Assembly (NCBI GenBank): GCA_017445755.1
Contig: JAFSSE010000041.1
Span: 1 to 64,000 of the forward strand
Reading direction: 5' to 3'
From: Bacteroidales bacterium
Lineage (GTDB): Bacteria > Bacteroidota > Bacteroidia > Bacteroidales > UBA932
Length of the DNA: 64,000 nt
Below, in pieces: positions 32,151-40,490 of the stretch (the first letter of the stretch is position 1; each line of letters opens with the position of its first letter). The position numbers were made by a program, and so were the translations under genes. Below the pieces are notes generated by a model. That model searched no databases, was not told where the DNA came from, and was given only the letters and a program-made list of their open reading frames with translations.

Positions 32151-32987
32151 TCAGAGTTCCAATATAGCTTTGATGGGGTGATGGTCGGAAATGAACTTTC
32201 TGTCCATGTACGGCTTTGTCACCGTCTCGTAAGAGATGATTTTCGAAAATCCTCTGACAAAAATGTAGTCGATAATTCCCTGTCCTTTGCCCCATCCGTT
32301 GAAGGTCGAATGATGGTCGGTAACCGGAGCGACATCGCGGACGGAGCTCATCACTGAAAGAATCGGGGCGAACTCTTCACGACCGGGTTCCATGTTGAAA
32401 TCTCCGGCAAGGACAACCGGCAGTCCGTCCGGATTCAGGGACGCGATCTTTTCCGCGATAAGAACCAGGGCCCTCTTCCGGGCCTCGACCCCCTTGTGGT
32501 CAAGGTGGGTATTGACGAAGATGAACTTCTTTCCGCCTCCCTTTTCTTTCAAAAGGGCCCAGGTGGCAGTCCTCGGATAAGCGGCATCCCAGCCGACAGA
32601 GGGCTCATCAGGGGTTTCTGAAAGCCAGAAAGTGCCCCATTTCAGGAGTTTAACCGTCTTTTTGTTGTAAAGGATGCCCATTATTTCACCTTTTCTACGC
32701 CCGTCATCCCTGCCTACGCCTACACCTTTATAATATCCGGGGTACTCGACAAGGTAGTTAAACTGGAAATATTGGGCTTCCTGGAGCCCGACGACGTCCG
32801 GCTTCTGGTCATCCAGCATCATGGCAGACGAGGGATAACGGAGATCCCAGGCGTTTGTCCCGTCTTTGGCGTAACCTTGGCGTATGTTGTACGACATGAC
32901 GGAAATCTGCGAAGGACCCTTGTCCCGGCTCGATGAAAAAGGGGCCGAAAGGGTCAAACAAAGTAAAATAAGGATAATTTTCAGCAT
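32151..32987 (-). CDS. Secreted endonuclease/exonuclease/phosphatase family protein
   Basis: 278 residues. A signal peptide (MLKIILILLCLTLSAPFSSS) precedes an EEP (DNase I-like) domain with the ordered motifs VMSYNIRQG, VVGLQEAQ (catalytic Glu), FVNTHLDHKG, VVLAGDFNMEPG, GIIDYIFV and KFISDHHPIKAI. All catalytic residues of the fold are present. Substrates in this superfamily range from nucleic acids to phospholipids and inositol phosphates, so activity beyond phosphodiesterase is not assignable. I start at ATG 32987; the frame upstream of it is antisense to the ThiL-like gene. A -7 box lies about 21 nt upstream. Confidence 0.9.
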   Translation of the reverse strand: MLKIILILLCLTLSAPFSSSRDKGPSQISVMSYNIRQGYAKDGTNAWDLRYPSSAMMLDDQKPDVVGLQEAQYFQFNYLVEYPGYYKGVGVGRDDGRRKGEIMGILYNKKTVKLLKWGTFWLSETPDEPSVGWDAAYPRTATWALLKEKGGGKKFIFVNTHLDHKGVEARKRALVLIAEKIASLNPDGLPVVLAGDFNMEPGREEFAPILSVMSSVRDVAPVTDHHSTFNGWGKGQGIIDYIFVRGFSKIISYETVTKPYMDRKFISDHHPIKAILEL

Positions 32988-33007
32988 AAGCTTCGTTTTT
33001 CTAACCT

Positions 33008-33035
33008 CAAAATTAGCAAATAATATGTAATTTTG
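33008..33035. promoter_or_regulatory. Divergent -7 elements for the EEP and ThiL-like genes
   Basis: TAATTTTG on minus (complement of 33008-33015) and TAATTTTG on plus (33028-33035) lie 12 bp apart. The arrangement resembles 11617-11633 but does not overlap. Confidence 0.6.
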
Positions 33036-33051
33036 CATAATTTTCAACGAT

Positions 33052-34050
33052 ATGGAACAAGCAGATTTCACCGATATCGGAAGAATTGAGGCAATTGAAC
33101 GGCTCTTCGAAGGCAGTGGCTTCGAGCGAAAAGGTGTTTTCTCCCCCGGCGAAGGCAGTTCTGTTGTCGGCTCGTCCCGGCTCTTTCTTGAAGGAACGGA
33201 TTTCAACCTGGTTTATTTCCCCCTGAAACACCTCGGATATAAAACCGTCGTTGCTGTGACGGGTGGACTCCATGCCTCTCTCGCTCATCCGAAATCCCTG
33301 GAAATAACCCTTGGAGTGTCTTCAAAGCTCGATTTTTCAAAAATATCTGAACTTTGGAGCGGTATTTTGGCGGGGGCAAGGGAGCAGGGATATGAGGACC
33401 TTTCCCTCGATCTTATCCCTTCGCAAAACGGTCTTGCAATCAGCGTTTCGGCCCATGGAGAAATCCGAAAAGAATCCATCTCGCGCCGTCCTTCCCCGAA
33501 AACAAAGGATCTTATCTGCGTTTCAGGAGCCCTCGGAGCGGCATATCTCGGAATGAGGGTTCTTGAAAAAGGGCTGGAAACCTTCGGAAAGACCGGTGAG
33601 CAGCCCGACCTCGGTGGATCAAAAATGTTTGTCGGGGCCTATCTGAAGCCGGAACTAAGCCCGGAAACCGTTTCCCGTCTGGAAGAAGCATCTATTTATC
33701 CTTCAAGTGGTTATCTTGTCTCAAAGGGGCTTGCAGATGCCGTTAAACGGCTTTCCCGTGAAACCGGACTCGGCGCTAAAATATACGCTGACAGGATTCC
33801 TTTTGAGGGAAATACCTTTTCCCTTGCCAGGGAACTTGACATCGACCCGGTATCCGCTGCCATGAACGGCGGGGACGACTACCGTCTGCTCTTTACTATA
33901 CCTATACTCGAAGCAGAAAAATTCCGCCGGGAGTTCCAGGGTTTCGATGTTATAGGACACCTTGCCATGCCCGAGGCGGGGACAGTCCTTGTAACTCCTG
34001 ACGGCGTAGAATTACCTCTTAAGGCGCAGGGATGGCCTGATAATGAATGA
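33052..34050 (+). CDS. AIR-synthase-related/ThiL-like protein
   Basis: 332 residues with the PurM/ThiL fold. The C-terminal NGGDDYRLLFTI motif matches thiamine-monophosphate kinase (NGGEDYELLFT). The N-terminal part is degenerate: ThiL normally has a GDDAA metal-binding stretch and DLAAMGA, while here they read GEGSSVV and GGLHASL. It therefore may not be a true ThiL; a Bacteroidetes AIR-synthase-like protein is the safer name. No thiamine gene lies nearby. Start ATG 33052 follows the -7 element by 16 nt. Confidence 0.78.
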   Translation: MEQADFTDIGRIEAIERLFEGSGFERKGVFSPGEGSSVVGSSRLFLEGTDFNLVYFPLKHLGYKTVVAVTGGLHASLAHPKSLEITLGVSSKLDFSKISELWSGILAGAREQGYEDLSLDLIPSQNGLAISVSAHGEIRKESISRRPSPKTKDLICVSGALGAAYLGMRVLEKGLETFGKTGEQPDLGGSKMFVGAYLKPELSPETVSRLEEASIYPSSGYLVSKGLADAVKRLSRETGLGAKIYADRIPFEGNTFSLARELDIDPVSAAMNGGDDYRLLFTIPILEAEKFRREFQGFDVIGHLAMPEAGTVLVTPDGVELPLKAQGWPDNE

Positions 34051-34114
34051 GTTACAAGTGGAATAATTTTTGCAGAATAACCTGCTCGGAAAATATTAAT
34101 TTTATATTATTTAT

Positions 34115-34765
34115 ATGAAAAAGCATCTCATGATCCTCTCGGCGGCAGCCCTCCTCTTCGCTGGCGCCAACGCCTCTGCGCAGTCCTTCCTTTCCTCGCT
34201 TCTCGGAAGCTCCTCTGCGGCAAGCACTGTTACCTCCCTTGTCAACGCAGTAACCGGAGGCAATGTCGTCTATTCAGCCCCTATCTCTCTGAACGGGACT
34301 TATACGTACAACGGGGTCGCCGTCTCCATCAGCAGTTCTGATGCCAGCGCGGTCCTTACCAACATCGCCGGCGCAGCCGCGAACTCTACGGTTGAAGCGA
34401 AGATCGATGAGAAACTCCAGAAAGTCGGAATCAAACCCGGGAGCTTCACGATGACCTTCAATAATACAGATAACACATTTACTCTCAATATTTTCGGTCT
34501 CTCCCTGCCCGGCTCATACAAGATCGGCGAAGGCGAGAAAACCGTTACTCTGACCTTCGGAAAGACCATGCAGTATTTCTGCATGACAGGTACGCTGAAT
34601 TCTACTTCCACCGGGGCAACAATGCTCTTCACAGCTGACAAATACCTCGGCTTTGCCAAGAAGGTCCTCAAGAATGCTGGCGAAAAGAGCACTGAGCTCA
34701 GCAGCATCACTTCCCTCGTAGACAACTACGACCAGCTTAAAATCGGATTCAAACTTACTAAATAA
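34115..34765 (+). CDS. DUF4923 family secreted protein
   Basis: 216 residues. A signal peptide (MKKHLMILSAAALLFAGANASAQ) is followed by a Ser/Thr-rich linker, then a beta-rich domain typical of DUF4923 (GTYTYNGVAVSISS, KIDEKLQKVGIKPGSFTMTF, MLFTADKYLGFAKKV, LVDNYDQLKIGFKL). These proteins are common in Bacteroidales and have no assigned function; they are probably periplasmic or outer-membrane associated. The beta-barrel gene starts 9 nt downstream, so the pair is an operon. Confidence 0.87.
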   Translation: MKKHLMILSAAALLFAGANASAQSFLSSLLGSSSAASTVTSLVNAVTGGNVVYSAPISLNGTYTYNGVAVSISSSDASAVLTNIAGAAANSTVEAKIDEKLQKVGIKPGSFTMTFNNTDNTFTLNIFGLSLPGSYKIGEGEKTVTLTFGKTMQYFCMTGTLNSTSTGATMLFTADKYLGFAKKVLKNAGEKSTELSSITSLVDNYDQLKIGFKLTK

Positions 34766-34774
34766 AGATTGAAA

Positions 34775-35401
34775 ATGAAAAAGATTATCATGACAGCGGC
34801 TTCTCTTCTGATTGCCGCAATGGCTTTTGCGCAGGTTCAGGTTGGTGCCGGTTACCTCCAGCAGAGCAATGAAAGCAAGAGCGGTGACAACACCTCTAAC
34901 AGCAAACTCAACGGTGCCTATGTAGGCGCTTCGTACAATGTAGCCCTTCCTGTAGCAGGTCTTAGCGTGGCCCCTGGTATCTACTATTCCTTCCTGACAG
35001 GATCGAGCTCTTCTACACTTTCCGCCCTGGGATTAAGCCAGACCACTACCGGAACTACCACCGAGCAGTACATCAACGTCCCCGTCCTCTTCAATTATGG
35101 CGCTGAGGTCGGTCCCGGCAAGGTTTATTGCTACCTTGGCCCGACCGTTTCCTACGCTATCGCGGGACAGTACAAGGTTGAAGGCAGCGGCGTTGTCTCC
35201 GGCACTTCCACCACGGATCTCTTCGGCGACGACAGCAACTACAATCCGCTTGATGTCAAGGCCTCTATCGGCGTCGGCTTCAAATACAACGGACTTGCAC
35301 TGAACGTAGGTTTCGACTGGGGCCTTCTTGATCGCAATACTACCGACGATACGACCCTCAAGACGAACCTTATCCACGTCGGTGTCGGATACAGTTTCTA
35401 A
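34775..35401 (+). CDS. Outer-membrane beta-barrel protein
   Basis: 208 residues. A signal peptide (MKKIIMTAASLLIAAMAFAQ) precedes alternating amphipathic strands and a C-terminal GVGYSF, the aromatic end recognised by the BAM machinery. The size suggests an 8-stranded barrel of the porin-like OMP_b-brl class. I use ATG 34775; an in-frame TTG at 34769 adds two residues. It is co-transcribed with the DUF4923 gene and ends at a strong terminator. Confidence 0.88.
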   Translation: MKKIIMTAASLLIAAMAFAQVQVGAGYLQQSNESKSGDNTSNSKLNGAYVGASYNVALPVAGLSVAPGIYYSFLTGSSSSTLSALGLSQTTTGTTTEQYINVPVLFNYGAEVGPGKVYCYLGPTVSYAIAGQYKVEGSGVVSGTSTTDLFGDDSNYNPLDVKASIGVGFKYNGLALNVGFDWGLLDRNTTDDTTLKTNLIHVGVGYSF

Positions 35402-35422
35402 AATAACAGGATTTGAATCATT

Positions 35423-35451
35423 AAGGACGGCCTCACGCGGCCGTCCTTTTT
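35423..35451 (+). terminator. Terminator after the beta-barrel gene
   Basis: A perfect 10-bp stem, AAGGACGGCC (35423-35432) with GGCCGTCCTT (35439-35448), is followed by T-rich sequence. It touches the 3' end of the convergent lipoprotein gene. Confidence 0.9.
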
Positions 35452-36328
35452 ATTTTTGAAGAGGAGTGAGAAACTCCTCTTTTTCAGGGGATTCCAGGGC
35501 GGAAATCCTTCCTTTTATGCGGTAAAGCCGGTTATAGACATACTGCTTGTCGCGCTCCAGCAGGGTTGAGACGGTTGTAGATGAAAAGCCGGAAGCGGTA
35601 TATAAGTAAAGCAGAAAATCTTCCTCTTTCCACTTCGGGAAGGCGCTGCGAAGGCGCTGCATGAGGTTGTTATTCTCCGAATCGAGGTTTTTCTCAAGGG
35701 TCTTAAGCACCTTGGGGTCGCTTCTGAGCCCTTCTACGATTGACTTTACCTCACGAAGAATTTTCGGCTGGAGGTTTTCTGTCCCTTCATAGATATAATA
35801 CTGCTCGCAGAGCCGGTCCAGGGTATCGAACCCTTCCGCCGGCCTCTTTTTCTCAAGCCGCCTCTGGAGATCCTCGGCTATAGACATAAGCCGCTCGTTT
35901 TCAGTATGTTCCTCTTCCCTTAAGCGCTCTGTTTGATTCTTTCTTGCGAGGAGGTACATGACAAGCGTAGACAGGATGGCAACTATAAGGAGAAGAAGGG
36001 CTCCCATCTGCGTTCTGACAGCGGAGGAACGGGCTTTTTCGAGCTCCAGCTGGGCCTGGACAAGGAGCGTAGTCGCCGTTGCGGCGTCGTCCACAAGCTC
36101 ATATTCCCGCGAAATCTGCCTTTCTATATATGAAACCGAGACGGCGTCATCGAGGCGGATAGCGCAGTTCATGGCCTTGGTAAGGGATACAAGGGCTGCG
36201 TAATGGTCCCCCTCCTCGCTCTTTTCGAGCCCCTCAGCGTACCAGCGGCTCATTTCTGCGGCCTCCCGCCCGCTATCCGAGCAGGACACCGCCAGGGAGG
36301 CCAGCAGTATGAGAAGGAACTTTTTCAG
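35450..36328 (-). CDS. Lipoprotein-anchored regulator-like protein with HTH-like C-terminus (CTG start)
   Basis: 292 residues if translation begins at CTG 36328. That start gives a clean lipoprotein signal, xKKFLLILLASLAVSC, with Cys16 in a lipobox. The only in-frame conventional start (GTG 36289) falls inside the lipobox and removes the signal. Then come a helical TPR-like region (about 20-85), a membrane helix (MGALLLLIVAILSTLVMYLL, about 108-128), a coiled coil and a C-terminal domain (FPKWKEEDFLLYLYTASGFS...YVYNRLYRIKGRI) resembling the HTH end of Bacteroidetes TPR regulators. The start is 3 nt after the glyS stop. Confidence 0.72.
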   Translation of the reverse strand: MKKFLLILLASLAVSCSDSGREAAEMSRWYAEGLEKSEEGDHYAALVSLTKAMNCAIRLDDAVSVSYIERQISREYELVDDAATATTLLVQAQLELEKARSSAVRTQMGALLLLIVAILSTLVMYLLARKNQTERLREEEHTENERLMSIAEDLQRRLEKKRPAEGFDTLDRLCEQYYIYEGTENLQPKILREVKSIVEGLRSDPKVLKTLEKNLDSENNNLMQRLRSAFPKWKEEDFLLYLYTASGFSSTTVSTLLERDKQYVYNRLYRIKGRISALESPEKEEFLTPLQK

Positions 36329-36331
36329 GGG

Positions 36332-37870
36332 CTAGAGCTTCCTCAGAAGGTTCGTCAGGGATACGCGCTGCTCAATCATGGAGCGAAGGTCTTCGATCTT
36401 CACGCGCTCCTGGGTCATGGTGTCGCGGTCGCGGACGGTAACAGTGCCGTCAACGAGGGAATCGTTGTCTACAGTGACGCAGAAGGGCGTTCCGATGGCA
36501 TCCTGGCGACGATAGCGCTTGCCGATGGAGTCCTTCTCGTCATACTGGTAAGAGAAGTCGTATTTAAGGGTGTCGACTACCTTCTGGGCGAGTTCCGGCA
36601 GGCCGTCTTTTCTGACGAGCGGCAGGACGGCAACCTTAATCGGAGCAAGCGGAGCGGGTATTTTCATTACCACGCGGCTATCTCCGCCTTCCAGCTGCTC
36701 TACGCAGTAAGAGTGGCTAAGGACGGCAAGCGTCATACGGTCAACGCCAATCGATGTTTCCACGCAGTAGGGAACATAGCTCTCGCCGCTTTCCGGGTCG
36801 AAATACTGGATCTTCTTGCCGGAGAGTTTCTGGTGGTTTCCAAGGTCGAAATCGGTGCGGGAATGGATTCCCTCGAGCTCTTTGAAGCCGAAGGGGAAGT
36901 TGAACTCGATATCGGTTGCGGCGTTGGCGTAATGGGCAAGCTTCTCATGGTCATGGAAGCGGTAGTTTTCCTCTCCCATTCCAAGGGCAACATGCCATTT
37001 CATGCGGTTCTCCTTCCATTTTTTAAACCATTCCATCTCGGTTCCGGGCTTCACGAAGAATTCCATTTCCATCTGCTCGAACTCTTTCATTCGGAAGATG
37101 AACTGGCGGGCGACAATCTCGTTACGGAAGGCCTTTCCGATCTGGGCAATACCGAAAGGAATCTTCATGCGCCCGGTCTTCTGGACGTTGAGATATTCGA
37201 CAAAAATGCCCTGGGCGGTCTCAGGACGCAGATATAGCTTATCGTCCGCGCCGGCGTTATTGGAGCCCTGGGTGGAGAACATGAGGTTAAACTGGCGGAC
37301 ATCCGTCCAGTTGGCGGTTCCGGAAATCGGACAGACAATGCCGCAGTCGAGTATTATCTGCTTGTATTCCGCAAGGTCATTGGCGTCCTCTGCGGCCTTG
37401 TAACGGGCATGAACCTCGTCGTATTTCTGCTTTTCGCGGAGGATGTTGGGGTTGGTGGCTCGGAACTGTTCCTCATTGAAACTGTCTCCAAAGCGCTTTT
37501 TGCCTTTGGCGACCTCCTTATCCATCTTCTCCTCAATCTTCGCAAGATATTCCTCTATCAGAACGTCTGCGCGGTAGCGTTTCTTGGAGTCTTTATTGTC
37601 GATAAGCGGGTCGTTGAACGCTGCGACATGGCCGGAGGCGACCCAGGTCTTCGGATGCATGAAGATGCAGGAGTCAATTCCGACAATATTCTCATTGAGG
37701 CGGGTCATGGCCTCCCACCAATAGGTCTTGATATTGTTTTTCAGCTGTACGCCCATCTGGCCGTAATCATAGACTGCTGCCAGTCCGTCGTAGATTTCAC
37801 TCGAGGGGAAAATGAATCCATACTCCTTGCAATGGGCTACAAGCACCTTGAAAAGTTCTTCCTGTGTCAT
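36332..37870 (-). CDS. glyS: Glycine--tRNA ligase
   Basis: 512 residues, a class II aminoacyl-tRNA synthetase of the single-chain (eukaryote/archaea-like alpha2) type, charging tRNA-Gly in the cytoplasm. It starts MTQEELFKVLVAHCKEYGFI and shows IYDGLAAVYDYGQMG, RPETAQGIFVEYLNVQKTG (motif 2 region), FRNEIVARQFIFRMKEFEQM and VETSIGVDRMTLAVLSHSY (motif 3). An exact -7 box inside the end of folK gives it its own promoter. It is followed 3 nt later by the lipoprotein gene. Confidence 0.96.
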   Translation of the reverse strand: MTQEELFKVLVAHCKEYGFIFPSSEIYDGLAAVYDYGQMGVQLKNNIKTYWWEAMTRLNENIVGIDSCIFMHPKTWVASGHVAAFNDPLIDNKDSKKRYRADVLIEEYLAKIEEKMDKEVAKGKKRFGDSFNEEQFRATNPNILREKQKYDEVHARYKAAEDANDLAEYKQIILDCGIVCPISGTANWTDVRQFNLMFSTQGSNNAGADDKLYLRPETAQGIFVEYLNVQKTGRMKIPFGIAQIGKAFRNEIVARQFIFRMKEFEQMEMEFFVKPGTEMEWFKKWKENRMKWHVALGMGEENYRFHDHEKLAHYANAATDIEFNFPFGFKELEGIHSRTDFDLGNHQKLSGKKIQYFDPESGESYVPYCVETSIGVDRMTLAVLSHSYCVEQLEGGDSRVVMKIPAPLAPIKVAVLPLVRKDGLPELAQKVVDTLKYDFSYQYDEKDSIGKRYRRQDAIGTPFCVTVDNDSLVDGTVTVRDRDTMTQERVKIEDLRSMIEQRVSLTNLLRKL

Positions 37871-37880
37871 ATTTCGTTAT

Positions 37881-38384
37881 TTATTCCGTACAAATATAAG
37901 AAAAATATTGAGGAAAGGCCGCCTTAAGGGACGGCTTTGCTATTTCACGAAGCGGTATCAGTACGAAATTCCGCTCCATAATCCTCGGATGTGGTATTAT
38001 AAGTTCTTCTGTTTCTATTGTTTCCGTCCCATAAAAAAGAATATCGATATCGATTGGGCGGTCCTGGTAAACCCTGTTTCCGAAGGCGTCTATCCTGGTC
38101 TTTTCGGTTCGGCCGAGGGCCCTTTCGATTTCTTTACATGCCAGAAGGATCTCTTCCGCGGCTTTTTGCGAATCAGGGTTCCTCTGGTATATGCGGTAAA
38201 GGACGCAGCAATTGAGGAATTTATGGGAGCTGGAAAACCCTTGAGGGGCCGTCTCAATTAGGCGGGAAATGGCGTTATAATGACATCCAAAGCGCCTGTC
38301 CATCATCTCGAGCGCCGTTTTTATGTTCTCTTCGCGGCGTCCGAGATTACACCCAAGGGAAAAATATACGCTCTTAAAAGCCAT
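37881..38384 (-). CDS. folK: 2-amino-4-hydroxy-6-hydroxymethyldihydropteridine diphosphokinase
   Basis: 167 residues. It transfers pyrophosphate from ATP to 6-hydroxymethyl-dihydropterin in folate synthesis. Family motifs are present: SLGCNLGRREENI at the start, QDRPIDIDILFYG (catalytic Asp pair) and IPHPRIMERNFVLIPL. Length is normal. Its start overlaps the DUF59 gene stop by 1 nt (TAATG). The other folate genes are not in the window. Confidence 0.95.
   Translation of the reverse strand: MAFKSVYFSLGCNLGRREENIKTALEMMDRRFGCHYNAISRLIETAPQGFSSSHKFLNCCVLYRIYQRNPDSQKAAEEILLACKEIERALGRTEKTRIDAFGNRVYQDRPIDIDILFYGTETIETEELIIPHPRIMERNFVLIPLREIAKPSLKAAFPQYFSYICTE
37891..37898 (-). promoter_or_regulatory. 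Internal promoter for glyS
   Basis: On the minus strand it reads TATATTTG inside the last codons of folK, about 20 nt before the glyS ATG at 37870. Confidence 0.5.
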
Positions 38385-38761
38385 TATTCTTCAGCGTCAA
38401 GGCCAAGCTCAACCCTTGCCTCTTCGGAAAGCATGCTCCGGTCCCAGACCGGGTCGAATGTGAGCTCTATTTCACATGAAGTAACGCCCGGAACGTCTTC
38501 GACGTTGTTTCTTACATCCATAACCACCTCTTCGGCCATCGGACAGTTCGGCGCCGTGAACGTCATGAGAATGGAAACCTCGTGCTTCTTGTTGACATTA
38601 ATCTCGTAAATCAGTCCAAGATCGTAGATATTGACCGGAATTTCGGGATCATATACCTGCTTAAGGGCAAGTATGACATTGGCATATATGGGCTGGAGTT
38701 CCTTGACGTCTTCTGCCGTCAAAACCTCTTCCTGGGGCTTTATTTCCTTATTTTCAGACAT
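38384..38761 (-). CDS. DUF59/MIP18 family protein, SUF-associated
   Basis: 125 residues. The core VYDPEIPVNIYDLGLIYEIN is the typical FeS_assembly_P motif, and MTFTAPNCPMAEEVV contains the conserved Cys region. Such proteins help Fe-S cluster assembly or transfer and often sit in suf operons (SufT type). I chose ATG 38761, which overlaps the sufE stop by 8 nt; a longer in-frame start at 38791 lies inside sufE. Mrp at 2645 carries a related domain. Confidence 0.92.
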   Translation of the reverse strand: MSENKEIKPQEEVLTAEDVKELQPIYANVILALKQVYDPEIPVNIYDLGLIYEINVNKKHEVSILMTFTAPNCPMAEEVVMDVRNNVEDVPGVTSCEIELTFDPVWDRSMLSEEARVELGLDAEE

Positions 38762-39167
38762 TTTCCCGTGCAATTCTTTTAATGGTTTCAACCATGGAAG
38801 CGAGTCCGTTTGCCCTTGTCGGGGATAAGTTTTCCTTCAGTCCGATTTCCTCAATGAAGGAAAAATCATCGGCCGCAATTTCAGAGGGGGTACGGCCTGA
38901 ATAGACGCTGATTAGAAGAGAAATAATTCCCTTGGTAATAATTGCGTCACTGTCAGCTGTAAAACGAAGAAATCCGTCTGAAACCTCGCCCTCAAGCCAA
39001 ACTCGGGACTGACATCCTTTGATAAGACGGTCTTCTGTCTTCTTTTCCTCAGGAAACGGCTCTAAACTCCTCCCTAATTCAATCAAATACTCATACTTGT
39101 CCAACCACTCGTCGTACATCGAGAAGTCCTCTATAACGGCTTTTTTCGCTTCTTCTAAAGTATTCAT
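38754..39167 (-). CDS. sufE: SufE family sulfur acceptor
   Basis: 137 residues. It accepts persulfide sulfur from SufS and passes it to the assembly scaffold. KGCQSRVWL holds the acceptor Cys (about Cys52), and the rest of the fold is normal (DEWLDKYEYLIELGRSL, DAIITKGIISLLISVYSG). It begins 5 nt after the sufS stop and overlaps the DUF59 gene by 8 nt. Confidence 0.94.
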   Translation of the reverse strand: MNTLEEAKKAVIEDFSMYDEWLDKYEYLIELGRSLEPFPEEKKTEDRLIKGCQSRVWLEGEVSDGFLRFTADSDAIITKGIISLLISVYSGRTPSEIAADDFSFIEEIGLKENLSPTRANGLASMVETIKRIARENV

Positions 39168-39172
39168 GATTT

Positions 39173-40399
39173 CTATATAAGCATTTTAATCGCCTTATCC
39201 AGCGAAGAGATGAAATATTCTGCCTCCGAAAGGGTGTTATAGGGCGCAAATGAGGCCCGGACCATTCCGCTTACCCCCAGCCGATCCATAAGGGGCTCAG
39301 CGCACATCTGCCCCGAGCGCACCGCAATGCCCATTTTATCTAAAATCAGAGCCAGATCCTCGTGGTGAGCACCTTTGACAGAGAAGGAAAACAGGGGTAT
39401 TTTATCTTCTGTTCTACGTGGAACACCATAAAGAATAACTCTTTCATCTCCGAGAAGACGCTCCATCATATAGTCACGGATTGCCTCCATTCTTTCCTCG
39501 GTCTCCCTGTCATCACGAAGCCGCTCAGCCAATTCGAGGGCAGGTATCAAAGTTGGAATACCGGTAATGTTCTGGGTCCCTGCTTCGAATTTTTCGGGGA
39601 GGGGGGCAAAGGTTGTTCCGGAGAACCTGACGGTCTCTATCATTTCACCTCCTCCAAGGAAGGGTGGCATCTCATCCAGCCATTTTCTCTTCCCGTATAG
39701 TACCCCTACTCCAGGGACGGAGAAAACCTTGTGTCCGGAAAAGGCAAGGAAGTCGCAATCGATCTGCTGGACATCAATTTTTTCATGTAAAGGCGCCTGA
39801 GCAGCGTCAATAAGGACAGGAACGCCTTTTTCATGACAAATCCGTACAATTTCCGTTACAGGATTTTTAATACCTAAAATATTGGAAATCAGATTAATGG
39901 CGACTACTTTTGTCTTCTGAGAAATCGATTTTTTGAGATCATCGATATCTAAGTCACCAAATTCTGTAATTCTCAGGGGCTTAACGACGGCTTTTTTTCG
40001 ACCGCAAGCAAGTTGCCATGGAACAATATTGGAATGGTGCTCGGCTTCCGAAACGAGCACTTCGTCTCCTTCTTTCAGGTAACGCTCACAAAAACTTGAA
40101 GCGACAAGATTGATCGCGCCGGTCGTTCCGGATGTAAAGATTACTTCTTCCCTGCTTGGAGCGTTAATAAAAACACGGACCCTGTCACGGGCTGATTCAA
40201 ACTCCTCGGTCGCCTCAGTCGCCAGGCGGTGGACCGATCGGTGGATATTAGCATTATTTTCCAGAGACAGGCGGGAAAACATTTCGACAACCGAACGCGG
40301 CCGCTGGGTCGTTGCAGCGCTGTCCAGGTATACAAGAGCTTTTCCGTAAACCGTCCTGGAAAGAATAGGAAACTCGGACCTTATGGTGTTTTCATTCAT
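39173..40399 (-). CDS. sufS: Cysteine desulfurase SufS
   Basis: 408 residues, a PLP enzyme that takes sulfur from cysteine for Fe-S clusters. Motifs are YLDSAATTQRP, HHSNIVPWQ, the PLP Lys in FSGHKVF and the active-site Cys in RSGQMCAEPL. The usual motif is RxGHHC; here His-His is Gln-Met. It leads the operon sufS-sufE-DUF59-folK-glyS-lipoprotein. SufBCD are not in the window. An exact -7 box is at 40421-40428. Confidence 0.95.
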   Translation of the reverse strand: MNENTIRSEFPILSRTVYGKALVYLDSAATTQRPRSVVEMFSRLSLENNANIHRSVHRLATEATEEFESARDRVRVFINAPSREEVIFTSGTTGAINLVASSFCERYLKEGDEVLVSEAEHHSNIVPWQLACGRKKAVVKPLRITEFGDLDIDDLKKSISQKTKVVAINLISNILGIKNPVTEIVRICHEKGVPVLIDAAQAPLHEKIDVQQIDCDFLAFSGHKVFSVPGVGVLYGKRKWLDEMPPFLGGGEMIETVRFSGTTFAPLPEKFEAGTQNITGIPTLIPALELAERLRDDRETEERMEAIRDYMMERLLGDERVILYGVPRRTEDKIPLFSFSVKGAHHEDLALILDKMGIAVRSGQMCAEPLMDRLGVSGMVRASFAPYNTLSEAEYFISSLDKAIKMLI

Positions 40400-40420
40400 C
40401 TCTTAAGAAAATAAAGCATG

Positions 40421-40428
40421 CAAATTTA
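40421..40428 (-). promoter_or_regulatory. Promoter -7 element of the suf operon
   Basis: TAAATTTG on the minus strand, about 22 nt before ATG 40399. Confidence 0.6.
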
Positions 40429-40462
40429 CGAAAGTAATCTTTCATTTGACATTAAAATAACA

Positions 40463-40470
40463 TAATTTTG
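40463..40470 (+). promoter_or_regulatory. Promoter -7 element of ruvA
   Basis: TAATTTTG, 20 nt before ATG 40491, divergent from the suf promoter. Confidence 0.6.
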
Positions 40471-40490
40471 CCGTACAAAGAAATTTATCC

